DNA of 64,000 bases from Microbacterium kyungheense (lineage in GTDB: Bacteria; Actinomycetota; Actinomycetes; Actinomycetales; Microbacteriaceae), in assembly GCF_006783905.1 (NCBI RefSeq), contig NZ_VFPE01000001.1, positions 806,001-870,000 on the forward strand, read 5' to 3'. This document shows, in pieces, positions 16,502 through 26,505 of the stretch. Both the position numbers and the translations under genes were made by a program. Each line of letters opens with the position of its first letter. The stretch's first letter is position 1. The notes under the pieces were generated by a model. It was not told the DNA's origin. It saw only the letters and a program-made list of their open reading frames with translations, and did not search any database.

Positions 16502-19500
16502 ATGAAACCGCCCCTTCGTCGCCTGCGCTGCGCCGGCGTCGCGGTGGCCGCAGCGACCGTCATCGGACTGGTCGCGGCGCCCTCCGCGTTCGCCACGGAT
16601 ACCGGCACCGACGCTCCGCGGCTCACGCCCGAGACGCTCGCCTCGCTGAGCGACCGCTACACGCCCCAATCCGACGGCACTCCCGGACTCGTCGCCGAGC
16701 TGACCGACGGCGCAGACAGCGGTGCGGCGCCGCAGCTGAAGTCCGCGGCGCCGAGCGAGAACGACGAGCACGTCTCGGGCTTCGCGTCGAAAGGCAGCAT
16801 GGAGACGATGCGCGGCGCTGCGACGCCGATCGCCCTGGACGGCACCGACGACTGGATCGCGATCACGAACGCCGGAAGCCTCGCCCGCTACGACGGCAAG
16901 GGAACGCTCAAGTGGCAGACCGGCGTGCACGACCTGCACACGGCCTGGCAGGTCGACTTCCAGTCGCCGTTCACGACCGAGGACCTCACACCGGTCATGT
17001 ATCAGGGCTTCAACCCGTACCAGCCCGGCGCGACCGGCCGGCATCCCTTCGCTGAGCTCGATGCGACCGGCGACGGCGTCACCGACATCGCGGTCGCCTA
17101 CCAGCTGGGCGTCGCCCCGCTCGCCCCGTTCGACACCCCCGGATCCGCACTCACCAGCGGCACCTTCATCAGCATCATCGACGGCGCCGACGGGCACGTC
17201 GCCTGGCACACGATCGTGCCCGGCACCGTCGGTTCGATGATTGCGCAGGACGGCCTGCTCATCGCGGCCGAGAACACCGGTCCGGACTACGACAACAACC
17301 CCGTCGCAGAGCAGTCCGACAGCCGCAGCGCCCTCGTCGCGTACCGGTTCTCGGGCGGTGCGGACCTCTCGGGCGAACAGGCGTGGTCGTACAGCACGGG
17401 CGCTCCCTTCGCGGACTGGTCCGACGTCGAGTCGCTCGGCGCCGGCCGCATCACCGTCGGCTGGACCGACACGCCCCTCGGCCTCGGCAGCCCGCGCCCG
17501 GCCGCCGGCCACGTGCTGGTCGTCGACACGGCCGACGGCTCGGTCGACCTCGACGTCAAGACGCCCGGCTACCCGCGCATCGTGCAGCAGGACGCCGTCG
17601 ACGGCCGCATCCTCGTCGCCGAGCAGAACGACCCGTACGATGCGGTCCGGCTCGACCTCACCTCGATCGACATCGCCTCGGGTGAGCGCTCCGTCATCGC
17701 CTCGCACAACGGGGCGATCCCGGTGGCACTCGCGGTGAACTCCAACGGCAGCGGACCGCGGTACCTGCTGGCCGAGGTCACGATCAACGCCGACCTCAGC
17801 GACGGTCCCTCCGTCGTGCGCGGGGTCGCGGCAGACGGCACGACCGCGTGGACCTACACGACGGCGTCCACGATCGGTGCGCCCATCGCGCCGGTGACGG
17901 GACTGTCGGTGGATGCCTCGGGCACCGCCGTCGCCACGGTCGGCGACGGCATCATCCAGTCGCTCGCGCATCCCGAGGGACCGCTGCACACACAGCTGGT
18001 CGCCCTCGACACCCGCAGCGGCAAGGTCTCGTGGACGCGTGAGGGCGCCGTGACCGGCAACCGTGCGACGCCGTACCAGGGCGGGTTCCTGACCGTCGGC
18101 TACGACCTCACGGCCTACCACACCGACAAGAAGGGCCGGGCGACGGCGATGCCGCTGCTGGGCGACCTCTATGCGGCGGGCGACTACGACGTCAATGGCG
18201 ACGGCCGCAACGACGTCATCGCGGGCGGCCAGAGCCACGGCGTGTTCGCGCTCGACGGCGCCGCGCTCGCCGAGGGCCGCACGGTCGTCCTGTGGTCGAC
18301 GGCCGTCAGCCACGGTGTGCACGGTCTCCAGGTCGGCTCGGTGAAGGACAAGAAGGGCAAGGCGGCCGATCGGGTCGTCGTCGCGACCTCGCACGGCTTC
18401 GCGGTCATCGACGCGCGCAGCGGCAAGCTGAGGGCCGACGTCGACACCGGCGCGTTCCAGTGGGACGCGACCGTCGCCGACGGCCGCATCCTCGCGAGCA
18501 GCGATCGGGCCTTCGGCGCCTACGATGCCGACGGCGGCCTGGTCTGGTCGTACCGCCCGGCTTCGGTGGGCGACAAGACCGTGGCCTACTCGTCGCCTGC
18601 CGTCCGCGACGGGCAGGTGTTCCTCGAGTTCGGCGGCGTCCGTGAGCGCATCGGCATCGGCGCGTCCGACCCGGCGCCGACGGCGGTCGCGCTCGACCTC
18701 GCCAGCGGTGCGGAGCAGTGGGCCGTCGCGGCATCGGGCGGACAGAAGACGTCGTGGATCCAGGCGCAGGACGGCGTCTACGCCGCGGACGTCCCGGGCG
18801 CCGACGGCGACGCGGTGGCCTTCGCGTTCGGCGGCGACTCGGTCGTCTCACGTGCGCACCAGATCATGCTCCTCGACGGCCGCACCGGCGCCCCGGTCGC
18901 CTCGTACGACGGCCCCGGTTCGGCGACGTTCCAGGGCTTCGCCTCGAGCGCCGACCAGGGAGTGTTCTGGCTGCACACGAACCAGATCCACCAGCTCCCC
19001 GCGGACGGCTCGACGCCGTACTACATGCGGACCATGGCGAACGTGTGGACGGCGCAGACCGCCACGGCACAGGATGGCTCGGAGGTCTTCGTCGGCGGCG
19101 TCGGCGGCATCCTCTCGTGGACCATGCCGTTCCCGAACGACCCCAACAGCTACATCAAGAGCGTCGGCTCGGCTTTCGCCTACTTCGCCGCATCCGTCAC
19201 TCCCGCCGAGCTGAACGACGGCGACGCGACCGACCTCATCGCGCTGCCGCGCGACTGGGCCGCTTACAACCTCAACCAGCAGGTCGGCGGCTTCGGCAAC
19301 GAGTCGTACGCCACCGACAAGTTCCCGCACGGCGTGACGATCCTGCAGGCGTCGGGTGCGGCCCCGGCCACGGGGACGGATGCCGCGGCGCCGGCTCCGA
19401 CGGCGGCAGAGGTGAAGGCGGCCACGGCCGCCGAGGTCCCCGACGGCGCGCTGCCGCTCGGCTACACCGGCGCCCCGCACGAGGTGCTGACCCAGCAGGC

Positions 19501-20560
19501 GGCCACGCCCGACGCGACCGCGGCGAGCATCCCCGGCTACACCCCGCAGCAGATCCAGAAGCGGCTCGGCCTCACCGGCGACGGCGAGGGACAGACCGTG
19601 GCCATCACGATCGCGTACCACTACGCGACGGCCGAAGCCGACGTCAACGCCTACTCGGCCCAGTTCGGGCTGCCGCAGACCTGCGGCACGGCGGCCGAGG
19701 GCGCGGACTGCTTCGATTTCGACGTGGTGTTCGCCGACGGCACGGAGCCGGCGGTGAACTCGGGGTGGAACCAGGAGGCGGCACTCGACATCCAGTCGGT
19801 TCACGCGGTCGTGCCGAAGGCGAAGATCGTGCTCGTCGAGGCGACCGACCCGTCGGCGGCGGCCCTGTACCGGGCGATCGACGTCGCGGCGGCGCTCAAG
19901 CCGACGGCGATCAACAACAGCTGGGGTATGCCGGAGTTCTCGGAGGAGTCGTTCTACGACCAGCACTGCGCACTGTCGACCTCGACGTGCGTGCAGTCCA
20001 CGGGCGACTCCGGCTGGCCGGTGAGCTACGGCAGCGCGAACCCGCACATCCTGTCGGTCGGAGGCACCAACCTGGTGCTCGACGCCGATGGCAACACGGT
20101 GTCCGAGAGCACGTGGACCCGCGCCGGCGGTGGCTTCAGTTTCTTCGAGAAGCGACCGGCCTATCAGGACGGCGTGGTGTCGTCCGGCCTGCGCGCCACT
20201 CCCGACGTGAGCTTCGTGGCCGATCCCAACACCGGATTCGCCATCTTCTACACGGTCGGGACCCGTCAGTACTGGGCCGAGATCGGCGGCACGAGCCTCT
20301 CGTCGCCGCTGTGGGCGGGCATCCTCGCCGCCACGGACCAGCTCCGCTCCGCCGACGGCAAACAGCGCCTCGTCGCGGTCGACGGCGACAGCGCTCCGCT
20401 GCACGAGGCTCTCTACGGACTGACGAGCGGTCTGGCCGACGTCACGGCCGGTGCGATCGGACTCTGCGGCGCCGAGTGCACAGCCGGTCCCGGCTACGAC
20501 ACCGCGACCGGTCTCGGCTCGCCCGTCGCCGGCATCGACGCGGCGCTCGCCGCGAGGTAG
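16502..20560 (+). CDS. secreted beta-propeller/sedolisin (S53) protein
   Basis: This 1352-residue secreted protein starts with a signal peptide (residues 1-32, ending SAFA). Residues 40 to about 965 hold repeated WxTG/W-type strands (LKWQTG, VAWHTI, VSWTRE, LVWSYR) of a PQQ-like beta-propeller and two calcium-type loops, DATGDGVTD (187-195) and DVNGDGRND (563-571). Residues 1008-1352 are an S53 serine-carboxyl peptidase: Glu1092 and Asp1096 (NQEAALD), oxyanion Asp1169 (STGDSG), nucleophile Ser1265 (GGTSLSSP) and a C-terminal calcium site (DVTAG and GYDTATG). All catalytic residues are present. The usual S53 pro-domain is absent; the propeller occupies its place. AAGGA precedes the ATG. Confidence 0.9.
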   Translation: MKPPLRRLRCAGVAVAAATVIGLVAAPSAFATDTGTDAPRLTPETLASLSDRYTPQSDGTPGLVAELTDGADSGAAPQLKSAAPSENDEHVSGFASKGSMETMRGAATPIALDGTDDWIAITNAGSLARYDGKGTLKWQTGVHDLHTAWQVDFQSPFTTEDLTPVMYQGFNPYQPGATGRHPFAELDATGDGVTDIAVAYQLGVAPLAPFDTPGSALTSGTFISIIDGADGHVAWHTIVPGTVGSMIAQDGLLIAAENTGPDYDNNPVAEQSDSRSALVAYRFSGGADLSGEQAWSYSTGAPFADWSDVESLGAGRITVGWTDTPLGLGSPRPAAGHVLVVDTADGSVDLDVKTPGYPRIVQQDAVDGRILVAEQNDPYDAVRLDLTSIDIASGERSVIASHNGAIPVALAVNSNGSGPRYLLAEVTINADLSDGPSVVRGVAADGTTAWTYTTASTIGAPIAPVTGLSVDASGTAVATVGDGIIQSLAHPEGPLHTQLVALDTRSGKVSWTREGAVTGNRATPYQGGFLTVGYDLTAYHTDKKGRATAMPLLGDLYAAGDYDVNGDGRNDVIAGGQSHGVFALDGAALAEGRTVVLWSTAVSHGVHGLQVGSVKDKKGKAADRVVVATSHGFAVIDARSGKLRADVDTGAFQWDATVADGRILASSDRAFGAYDADGGLVWSYRPASVGDKTVAYSSPAVRDGQVFLEFGGVRERIGIGASDPAPTAVALDLASGAEQWAVAASGGQKTSWIQAQDGVYAADVPGADGDAVAFAFGGDSVVSRAHQIMLLDGRTGAPVASYDGPGSATFQGFASSADQGVFWLHTNQIHQLPADGSTPYYMRTMANVWTAQTATAQDGSEVFVGGVGGILSWTMPFPNDPNSYIKSVGSAFAYFAASVTPAELNDGDATDLIALPRDWAAYNLNQQVGGFGNESYATDKFPHGVTILQASGAAPATGTDAAAPAPTAAEVKAATAAEVPDGALPLGYTGAPHEVLTQQAATPDATAASIPGYTPQQIQKRLGLTGDGEGQTVAITIAYHYATAEADVNAYSAQFGLPQTCGTAAEGADCFDFDVVFADGTEPAVNSGWNQEAALDIQSVHAVVPKAKIVLVEATDPSAAALYRAIDVAAALKPTAINNSWGMPEFSEESFYDQHCALSTSTCVQSTGDSGWPVSYGSANPHILSVGGTNLVLDADGNTVSESTWTRAGGGFSFFEKRPAYQDGVVSSGLRATPDVSFVADPNTGFAIFYTVGTRQYWAEIGGTSLSSPLWAGILAATDQLRSADGKQRLVAVDGDSAPLHEALYGLTSGLADVTAGAIGLCGAECTAGPGYDTATGLGSPVAGIDAALAAR

Positions 20561-20573
20561 CCGGCACGTCGAA

Positions 20574-20602
20574 GGCCCGTCCGCGCCCTGCGCGGGCGGG
20601 CC
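20574..20602. terminator. bidirectional hairpin terminator
   Basis: GGCCCGTCCGCGC (20574-20586) pairs with GCGCGGGCGGGCC (20590-20602) around a 3-nt loop, with one G-T pair. It lies between the convergent S53 and acetyltransferase genes and can serve both. Confidence 0.8.
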
Positions 20603-20637
20603 TCTCGCGGTTCATGCTCATGTCGCGACGTCGAGTG

Positions 20638-21204
20638 TCAGGCCTCCAGGACGGGCCAGGGCTGCGGCATCCGCTCGTCCGTCGCGAGCAGTCCCGCGAT
20701 CCAGCCGTCGTCGCGCCCCCGCGGCCCCACGAGCGCCTGGCGCAGCAGACCCTCGTAGCGGAAGCCGAGAGCCCGTGCGGCTCTCGCAGAGGCGACATTG
20801 CCCGCCACGGCGCGCCACTCGATCCGCACCAGCCCGAGGCCCTCGGGATCGAATCCCCAGTCGATGACAGCCCGCGCGGCCTCGCGGAGCTGCCCGCCGC
20901 CGCGCGCGTCCGGCGCGATCCAGTAGCCGATCTCGCCGGCGCCCTTCCCGTCGACACGGTAGAAGCCGATCGTGCCGACGAGGCGATCCTCTTCGCGGAT
21001 CACCCACGTGAGGTGGATGCCGCTCTCCCAGTCCTGCGGAACACGCGCGACGAACGCTTCCGCGTCGCTGCGCCGGTACGGGACGGGGACGGGCGTTAAG
21101 CGCTGGATGTCCGCGTCCTGGCACGCCTCGAACAGCGCGTCGACATCGCCCGCTTCGGGCAGCGTCAGCGCGAGCCGAGGGGTGCGAAGTCGGACGGGCT
21201 GCAT
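20638..21204 (-). CDS. GNAT family N-acetyltransferase (RimJ/RimL-like)
   Basis: This 188-residue acetyltransferase uses acetyl-CoA. It has the RimJ-type layout: RLRTPRLALTLP at the N-terminus, VIREEDRLVGTIGFYRVD strand pair, the acetyl-CoA region GYWIAPDARGGGQLREAARAV at about 95-115, and VAGNVASARAARALGFRYEGLLRQ near 135-160. Such proteins acetylate ribosomal proteins or small amines; the target here is unknown. It starts 18 nt after the trpS stop and lacks a clear ribosome site, so it is probably read from the trpS transcript. Confidence 0.88.
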   Translation of the reverse strand: MQPVRLRTPRLALTLPEAGDVDALFEACQDADIQRLTPVPVPYRRSDAEAFVARVPQDWESGIHLTWVIREEDRLVGTIGFYRVDGKGAGEIGYWIAPDARGGGQLREAARAVIDWGFDPEGLGLVRIEWRAVAGNVASARAARALGFRYEGLLRQALVGPRGRDDGWIAGLLATDERMPQPWPVLEA

Positions 21205-21222
21205 GCGGGACGAAGGGGCGTC

Positions 21223-22233
<1,011 letters not shown>

Positions 22234-22236
22234 TCA

Positions 22237-22242
22237 AGTCTA
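22237..22242 (-). promoter_or_regulatory. -10 box of leaderless trpS transcript
   Basis: TAGACT (minus strand) stands 6 nt before ATG 22230. There is no ribosome-binding site in the 12 nt upstream. Confidence 0.5.
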
Positions 22243-22252
22243 CAAACCGGAT

Positions 22253-22274
22253 GCCGGCGGCCTGCGCCGCCGAC
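22253..22274 (-). terminator. hairpin after xthA
   Basis: GCCGGCGGC (22253-22261) can pair with GCCGCCGAC (22266-22274) with one mismatch. It lies just below the exonuclease gene on the minus strand and just upstream of the trpS promoter. Confidence 0.45.
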
Positions 22275-22301
22275 GGATGCCGCCGCGCGGCGCCGTACCG
22301 G

Positions 22302-23150
22302 TCAGAGCCCGATCGCGTAGTCGGCGACCACGGGGGAGTGGTCGCTCCATCGCGTGTCCCACGAGGGTGCGCGCACGACGCGGTAGTCGGTCACGCGGTC
22401 GCCGAGCGCGGGGGTCGCCAGGTGGTAGTCGATGCGCCACCCGGTGTCGTTGTCGAAGGCGCGTCCCCGCATGGACCACCACGTATAGGGTCCGTCGACG
22501 TCGCCGTGGAAGCGGCGTCCCACGTCGACCCAGCCGAGCCCCGGTCCCGTGGAGCCGTCGACACCGGTCACCTGCGCTCCCGCCTCGCCGAAGAAGCGGT
22601 CGAAGTACGCGCGTTCGCGCGGGAGGAAGCCGGCCTTCTTGACGTTGCCCTTCCAGTTGCGGATGTCGAGCTCGCGGTGCCCCACGTTGAGATCGCCCAT
22701 GACGACCACGAGCGGGCTCGCGGCGCCGAGCTGCGGCATCCGCTTCTCCATCGCGTCGAGGAAGGCCCACTTGGCGTCCTGCTTGGGGGTGTCGGCCTCG
22801 CCGGTGTGCACGTAGGCGCTCACCACGACCAGCTTCTCGCCGTCGATGTCGAAGTCCGCCTCGATCCAGCGCCCGGCGCTGTCGAGCGGCTCGGGCCCGA
22901 GTACGCGCCGCACCTCGACGGACGGCATGCGGCTCGCGACGGCGACGCCCGCACGCCCCTTCGCGAGAGCCTCGTCGTTGACGACCTCCCAGCCGGGGAG
23001 AGCGGCGCGCAGCTCTTCTTCGGTGGCGCGCACCTCCTGCAGCGCCATCACGTCGACGTCGGCCTCGTCGAGCCATTCGAGCATGCCCTTGCGGGTCGCT
23101 GCGCGGATTCCGTTGACGTTGACAGAGGCGATGCGTACGCGGCGGGGCAT
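22302..23150 (-). CDS. xthA: exodeoxyribonuclease III / AP endonuclease
   Basis: This 282-residue EEP-fold nuclease acts in base-excision repair. Catalytic motifs are in order: SVNVNGIRAA, LQEVRATEEE (metal-binding Glu), YVHTGE, GDLNVGHRELD, NDTGWRIDYHLAT and WSDHSPVV (catalytic His). ATG 23150 is chosen over an in-frame ATG ten codons earlier, because TAGTCT at 23158-23163 stands 7 nt before it, as in other leaderless genes here. BrkB lies 30 nt upstream on the same strand. Confidence 0.95.
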   Translation of the reverse strand: MPRRVRIASVNVNGIRAATRKGMLEWLDEADVDVMALQEVRATEEELRAALPGWEVVNDEALAKGRAGVAVASRMPSVEVRRVLGPEPLDSAGRWIEADFDIDGEKLVVVSAYVHTGEADTPKQDAKWAFLDAMEKRMPQLGAASPLVVVMGDLNVGHRELDIRNWKGNVKKAGFLPRERAYFDRFFGEAGAQVTGVDGSTGPGLGWVDVGRRFHGDVDGPYTWWSMRGRAFDNDTGWRIDYHLATPALGDRVTDYRVVRAPSWDTRWSDHSPVVADYAIGL

Positions 23151-23157
23151 GCTCTCG

Positions 23158-23163
23158 AGACTA
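23158..23163 (-). promoter_or_regulatory. -10 box of leaderless xthA transcript
   Basis: TAGTCT on the minus strand is 7 nt before ATG 23150; it supports the shorter start. Confidence 0.45.
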
Positions 23164-23180
23164 TCCGCCGGCGCCGACAT

Positions 23181-24428
23181 TCAGCTTGCGCGAGGTCGCC
23201 TGCCCGCGGGCGCGGGCGGTGCGACCGTGGGTGCGGGCGCCGCCGCCTCGACCTGCGAGAGCTCCTGCTCGGCGGCGCGCACGGCGCGGTCGGCCGCCCA
23301 GGCCCGGTACCACGGAGCCGAATCGCGGGCGTCCTGAGCCGTGCGCAGGCGCACGCGCGCCGCGACCAGCAGCGCCTGGTGCTCGGCCGCGAGCCGCTCG
23401 GCCTCGGACTGCGGGATCAGCGGGACGTCGGCATCCTTCGCGGCCACCGCGACCCACGACGCGGCGACCAGCATGATGATGCCGATGATGCGGAACCACA
23501 GCAGCAGGGCGATGAAGATCGCGAAGGTCGCCAGCAGCGCGTTCGTCGGCGTGTAGACGAGCAGCCATCCCGTGAACAGCTGCAGCACCGTGATGGCACC
23601 GCCGCCGAGCAGCGCACCCGGCCAGATGCGCCGCCACTTGAGCTGCGTGCCGGTGAGGAAGCGGATGAGGGCGGCGAGGGCTCCGGTGAAGATCGCGAAC
23701 GAGATGATGACCGAGCCGATGCGGGTGACGACCGCGTACCCGTTGGACATGATGTCCCAGCCCAGCCAGTCCGACACCGTGGTGAGGGCCCACGTGCCGA
23801 AGGTCGTCGCTGCGAAGCCGAGCAGCAGGGCGGTGGCGAACAGCAGCGCGCCGAACAGGTCGCGCGCCTTCAGCAGGAAGTAGCTGCGCAGATCGGGCGG
23901 AAGGCCGAAGATGTCGCGCACCGCGCGACGCGCGAAGGTGATGAAGCCGATCGCCGTCCAGAGCAGGGTGCCGAGGGCGATGGCACCCGTGATCCCGAGG
24001 GTGGTGGCGCTGTTGGTCGCGATGGCCTCGACCTCTTCGTTCGTGAACACCCCGCCCGACGGGGCGATGAGGCCGGGGATGTAGCTGTTGAGCAGCTCGA
24101 TGAGCGCATCGATCGCATCCTGGCTGCCGCCCAGCCACAGCCCCACGACGGCGAAAGCGACGTAGACGCCCGCGAAGGTGGCGAACAGCGCCTGGTAGCT
24201 GACGCCGGCGGCCAGCAGGAAGCCGTTGTGCTGCAGGAAGTGCCGCCACACCCGCACCGGGAACCACGCCAGCGTCCGCTTCGTCAGCGCGCTCGCCTTG
24301 CTGATCGGCTCGTCGAAGCGTTCACGCAGCTCCTCCTGCGTGGCCTCCCAACGGGCGCGGAGCGACTCCTCCTCACGTTCGGCCGCATCCGCCTGATCGC
24401 GGGTCCGTGCGTCGCGCTGTTCGCTCAC
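23181..24428 (-). CDS. YihY/BrkB-family membrane protein
   Basis: This 415-residue protein has six predicted membrane segments between residues 70 and 350. Charged, partly coiled tails lie on both sides (N-terminal EREEESLRARWEATQEELRERFD; C-terminal region rich in Ala, Arg and Pro). The family signature is HNGFLLAAGVSYQALFATFAGVY in the first segment and SNGYAVVTRIGSVIISF further on. YihY/BrkB proteins are widespread and were once mislabelled RNase BN; their function is unsettled. GTG 24428 fits a leaderless message (TAATGT, 24436-24441, 7 nt upstream). A GTG at 24494 would overlap the neighbouring MFS gene. Confidence 0.88.
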   Translation of the reverse strand: MSEQRDARTRDQADAAEREEESLRARWEATQEELRERFDEPISKASALTKRTLAWFPVRVWRHFLQHNGFLLAAGVSYQALFATFAGVYVAFAVVGLWLGGSQDAIDALIELLNSYIPGLIAPSGGVFTNEEVEAIATNSATTLGITGAIALGTLLWTAIGFITFARRAVRDIFGLPPDLRSYFLLKARDLFGALLFATALLLGFAATTFGTWALTTVSDWLGWDIMSNGYAVVTRIGSVIISFAIFTGALAALIRFLTGTQLKWRRIWPGALLGGGAITVLQLFTGWLLVYTPTNALLATFAIFIALLLWFRIIGIIMLVAASWVAVAAKDADVPLIPQSEAERLAAEHQALLVAARVRLRTAQDARDSAPWYRAWAADRAVRAAEQELSQVEAAAPAPTVAPPAPAGRRPRAS

Positions 24429-24435
24429 GGAAGTC

Positions 24436-24441
24436 ACATTA
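24436..24441 (-). promoter_or_regulatory. -10 box of leaderless BrkB transcript
   Basis: TAATGT (minus strand) is followed by 7 nt and GTG 24428; there is no Shine-Dalgarno sequence. Confidence 0.45.
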
Positions 24442-24456
24442 TCGGCGGATGCCGTC

Positions 24457-25683
24457 TCACGCGGTGGACGCGGCGCTCGGGGCAGCGGCATCACCCGCCG
24501 AACGGGGCGCGCGGAACCAGCGCAGCACGAACAGCACCGCGAGCAGCACGACGGCCGGGATCAGGAAGCCGAGGCCGAGGCTCGGCCCGCCCGCCAGCAC
24601 CCCGACGAGCACCGCGCCGACGATCACGCCGGCGTAGTTGAAGATGTTCACCCGGGCGATGACCTGGTCGCTGTGCGCGGGATCCAGTTCGCCCGCTGCT
24701 CCGAATGTGACCGGCACGAGCACGCCCACGGCGACGCCGGCCAGGCCGAAGCCCACCACCGCCGCGGCGGCGAAGGGGAGGAGTGCCACCAGCAGGCACC
24801 CGACGACCGACACCAGCGTCGCGATGAGGACGAGCCGCATGCGGCCGACCAGGGGAAGCAGGCGGTCGGTCGCCAGCCGGGTCACCAGGATGCACGCCTG
24901 ATAGACGGCGTACCCGAGCGGGGCGACCCAGGCGAGCGCCCGCAGGTTGTCCTGGAGGTAGACGGTGCTCCAGGTGCTGACCGCCGAGTCCACGACGAAC
25001 ACGGCGAGGATGACGATGCCGAACGCCCAGATGCCGGCGCGGGGGAGTTTCGAGCGCTCCGCCTTCGGCAGCGCCTCGTCGACGGGCACATCGCGGGCGA
25101 ACAGGCGCGTGCCGACGAGCCCTACGGCGAGGATCACGACGGCGGCGACGGTGATGGCGACGCCGGCACCGACCGCGGATGCCGCCACGCCCGACACCAG
25201 CAGCGCTCCGGCGATCGCGGCCGCCGTATAGCCCGCGAAGAACCCGCCCATCAGCGAGCGTCCATACGAACGCTGCACCAGCACACCCTGCATCGCCGAG
25301 GCGGCGTCGACGCAACCGAGCCCGACGCCGTACACCGCGAGCGCGCCAACGAACACCGCGAACGGCGTCTCGAAAGCGACGACCGGCAGCAGCGCCGCCT
25401 CGATGATGAGGCCCGTGGCGAGCGCGGCGCGGCTGCCCCAGCGCACGGACACGACATCGGCCAGGACCGATCCGAGCGCCGCGGCGACACTGACCCCGAG
25501 GAGGATCAGCGAGATCGTCATGTCGTCGACCTGCTGCCGCTCCTTGAGGGCGGGCAGCGAGGTGACGAGCACGGCGTAGCCCAGGGCCTGGGCGGCGTAC
25601 GCGGCCGTGACGGAGACACGTGAGGCACGAGGCATCCGCCCGACGTCCTGCTGTTCCCGGTCGCTCCGTTGCGACGTGGTCAT
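24457..25683 (-). CDS. MFS transporter, 12-helix
   Basis: This 408-residue major-facilitator protein has 12 predicted helices. The loop between helices 2 and 3 reads ADVVSVRWGSRAALATG, a weak form of the MFS signature, and a central loop (about 185-215) separates the halves. It does not show the MHS or sugar-porter marks, and I cannot name a substrate; drug efflux-type or fucose-like permeases share this general form. ATG 25683 has GGAAAGAG upstream. It ends 28 nt before the BrkB start. The last 20 residues are Ala/Ser-rich. Confidence 0.85.
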   Translation of the reverse strand: MTTSQRSDREQQDVGRMPRASRVSVTAAYAAQALGYAVLVTSLPALKERQQVDDMTISLILLGVSVAAALGSVLADVVSVRWGSRAALATGLIIEAALLPVVAFETPFAVFVGALAVYGVGLGCVDAASAMQGVLVQRSYGRSLMGGFFAGYTAAAIAGALLVSGVAASAVGAGVAITVAAVVILAVGLVGTRLFARDVPVDEALPKAERSKLPRAGIWAFGIVILAVFVVDSAVSTWSTVYLQDNLRALAWVAPLGYAVYQACILVTRLATDRLLPLVGRMRLVLIATLVSVVGCLLVALLPFAAAAVVGFGLAGVAVGVLVPVTFGAAGELDPAHSDQVIARVNIFNYAGVIVGAVLVGVLAGGPSLGLGFLIPAVVLLAVLFVLRWFRAPRSAGDAAAPSAASTA

Positions 25684-25731
25684 CTGGCTCTTTCCGGCTC
25701 TGTCAGCGGCGGCCCGCGCGAGAGCGCGAGC

Positions 25732-26505
25732 TCATCGGGTGCCGCCGCGCAGGACGGCCTGCTTGACCTCGGCGATCGCCTTGGTCACCTCGATGCCGCG
25801 GGGGCACGCCTCCGTGCAGTTGAAGGTCGTGCGGCAGCGCCACACACCCTCTTTGTCGTTGAGGATGTCGAGGCGGACATCGCCGGCGTCGTCGCGCGAG
25901 TCGAAGATGAAGCGGTGCGCGTTGACGATGGCGGCGGGGCCGAAGTACTGGCCGTCGGTCCAGAACACGGGGCACGACGACGTGCACGCGGCGCACAGGA
26001 TGCACTTCGTGGTGTCGTCGAAGATCGCGCGGTCGGTGATCGACTGGATGCGCTCCTTGCCGGGCTCGGGGGTCGAATTCGCGATGAGGAACGGCTGCAC
26101 CTCGCGGTACGACGCGAAGAAGGGCTCCATGTCGACGACGAGGTCCTTCTCCAGCGGCAGGCCCTTGATGGCCTCGACGTAGATGGGCTTCGAGATGTCG
26201 AGGTCCTTGATGAGCGTCTTGCAGGCCAGGCGGTTGCGGCCATTGATGCGCATCGCGTCGGACCCGCAGATGCCGTGCGCGCACGAGCGGCGGAACGTCA
26301 GCGAGCCGTCGACCTCCCACTTGATCTTGTGGAGGGCGTCCAGCACGCGGTCGGTCGAGTACAGCTCGACGTCGTAGTCCACCCAGCGCGGCTCTTCATC
26401 GACCTCGGGGTCGAACCGGCGGATGATGAACGTGACGAGGAACGATTGGATGCCGGTGTCGTTGGTGGTCTCGGTAGCGGAATCCGCGTCGGCGACGAGC
26501 GTCAT
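25732..26505 (-). CDS. sdhB: succinate dehydrogenase iron-sulfur subunit
   Basis: SdhB carries electrons from FAD to quinone in complex II. The 257-residue protein has the [2Fe-2S] ligands in SCAHGICGSD and RLAC, and the clusters in CILCAACTSSCPVFW and CRTTFNCTEACPRGI. The fourth [2Fe-2S] position is Asp, as in several SdhB proteins. Its start overlaps the sdhA stop at 26505. It is the last gene of the sdhC-sdhD-sdhA-sdhB operon. Confidence 0.97.
   Translation of the reverse strand: MTLVADADSATETTNDTGIQSFLVTFIIRRFDPEVDEEPRWVDYDVELYSTDRVLDALHKIKWEVDGSLTFRRSCAHGICGSDAMRINGRNRLACKTLIKDLDISKPIYVEAIKGLPLEKDLVVDMEPFFASYREVQPFLIANSTPEPGKERIQSITDRAIFDDTTKCILCAACTSSCPVFWTDGQYFGPAAIVNAHRFIFDSRDDAGDVRLDILNDKEGVWRCRTTFNCTEACPRGIEVTKAIAEVKQAVLRGGTR

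Noticed and set aside
23181..24494. RNase BN (rbn) as a name for the YihY/BrkB protein
   Set aside because: The name came from an old misassignment; true RNase BN is a metallo-beta-lactamase-fold protein, and this one is a membrane protein.
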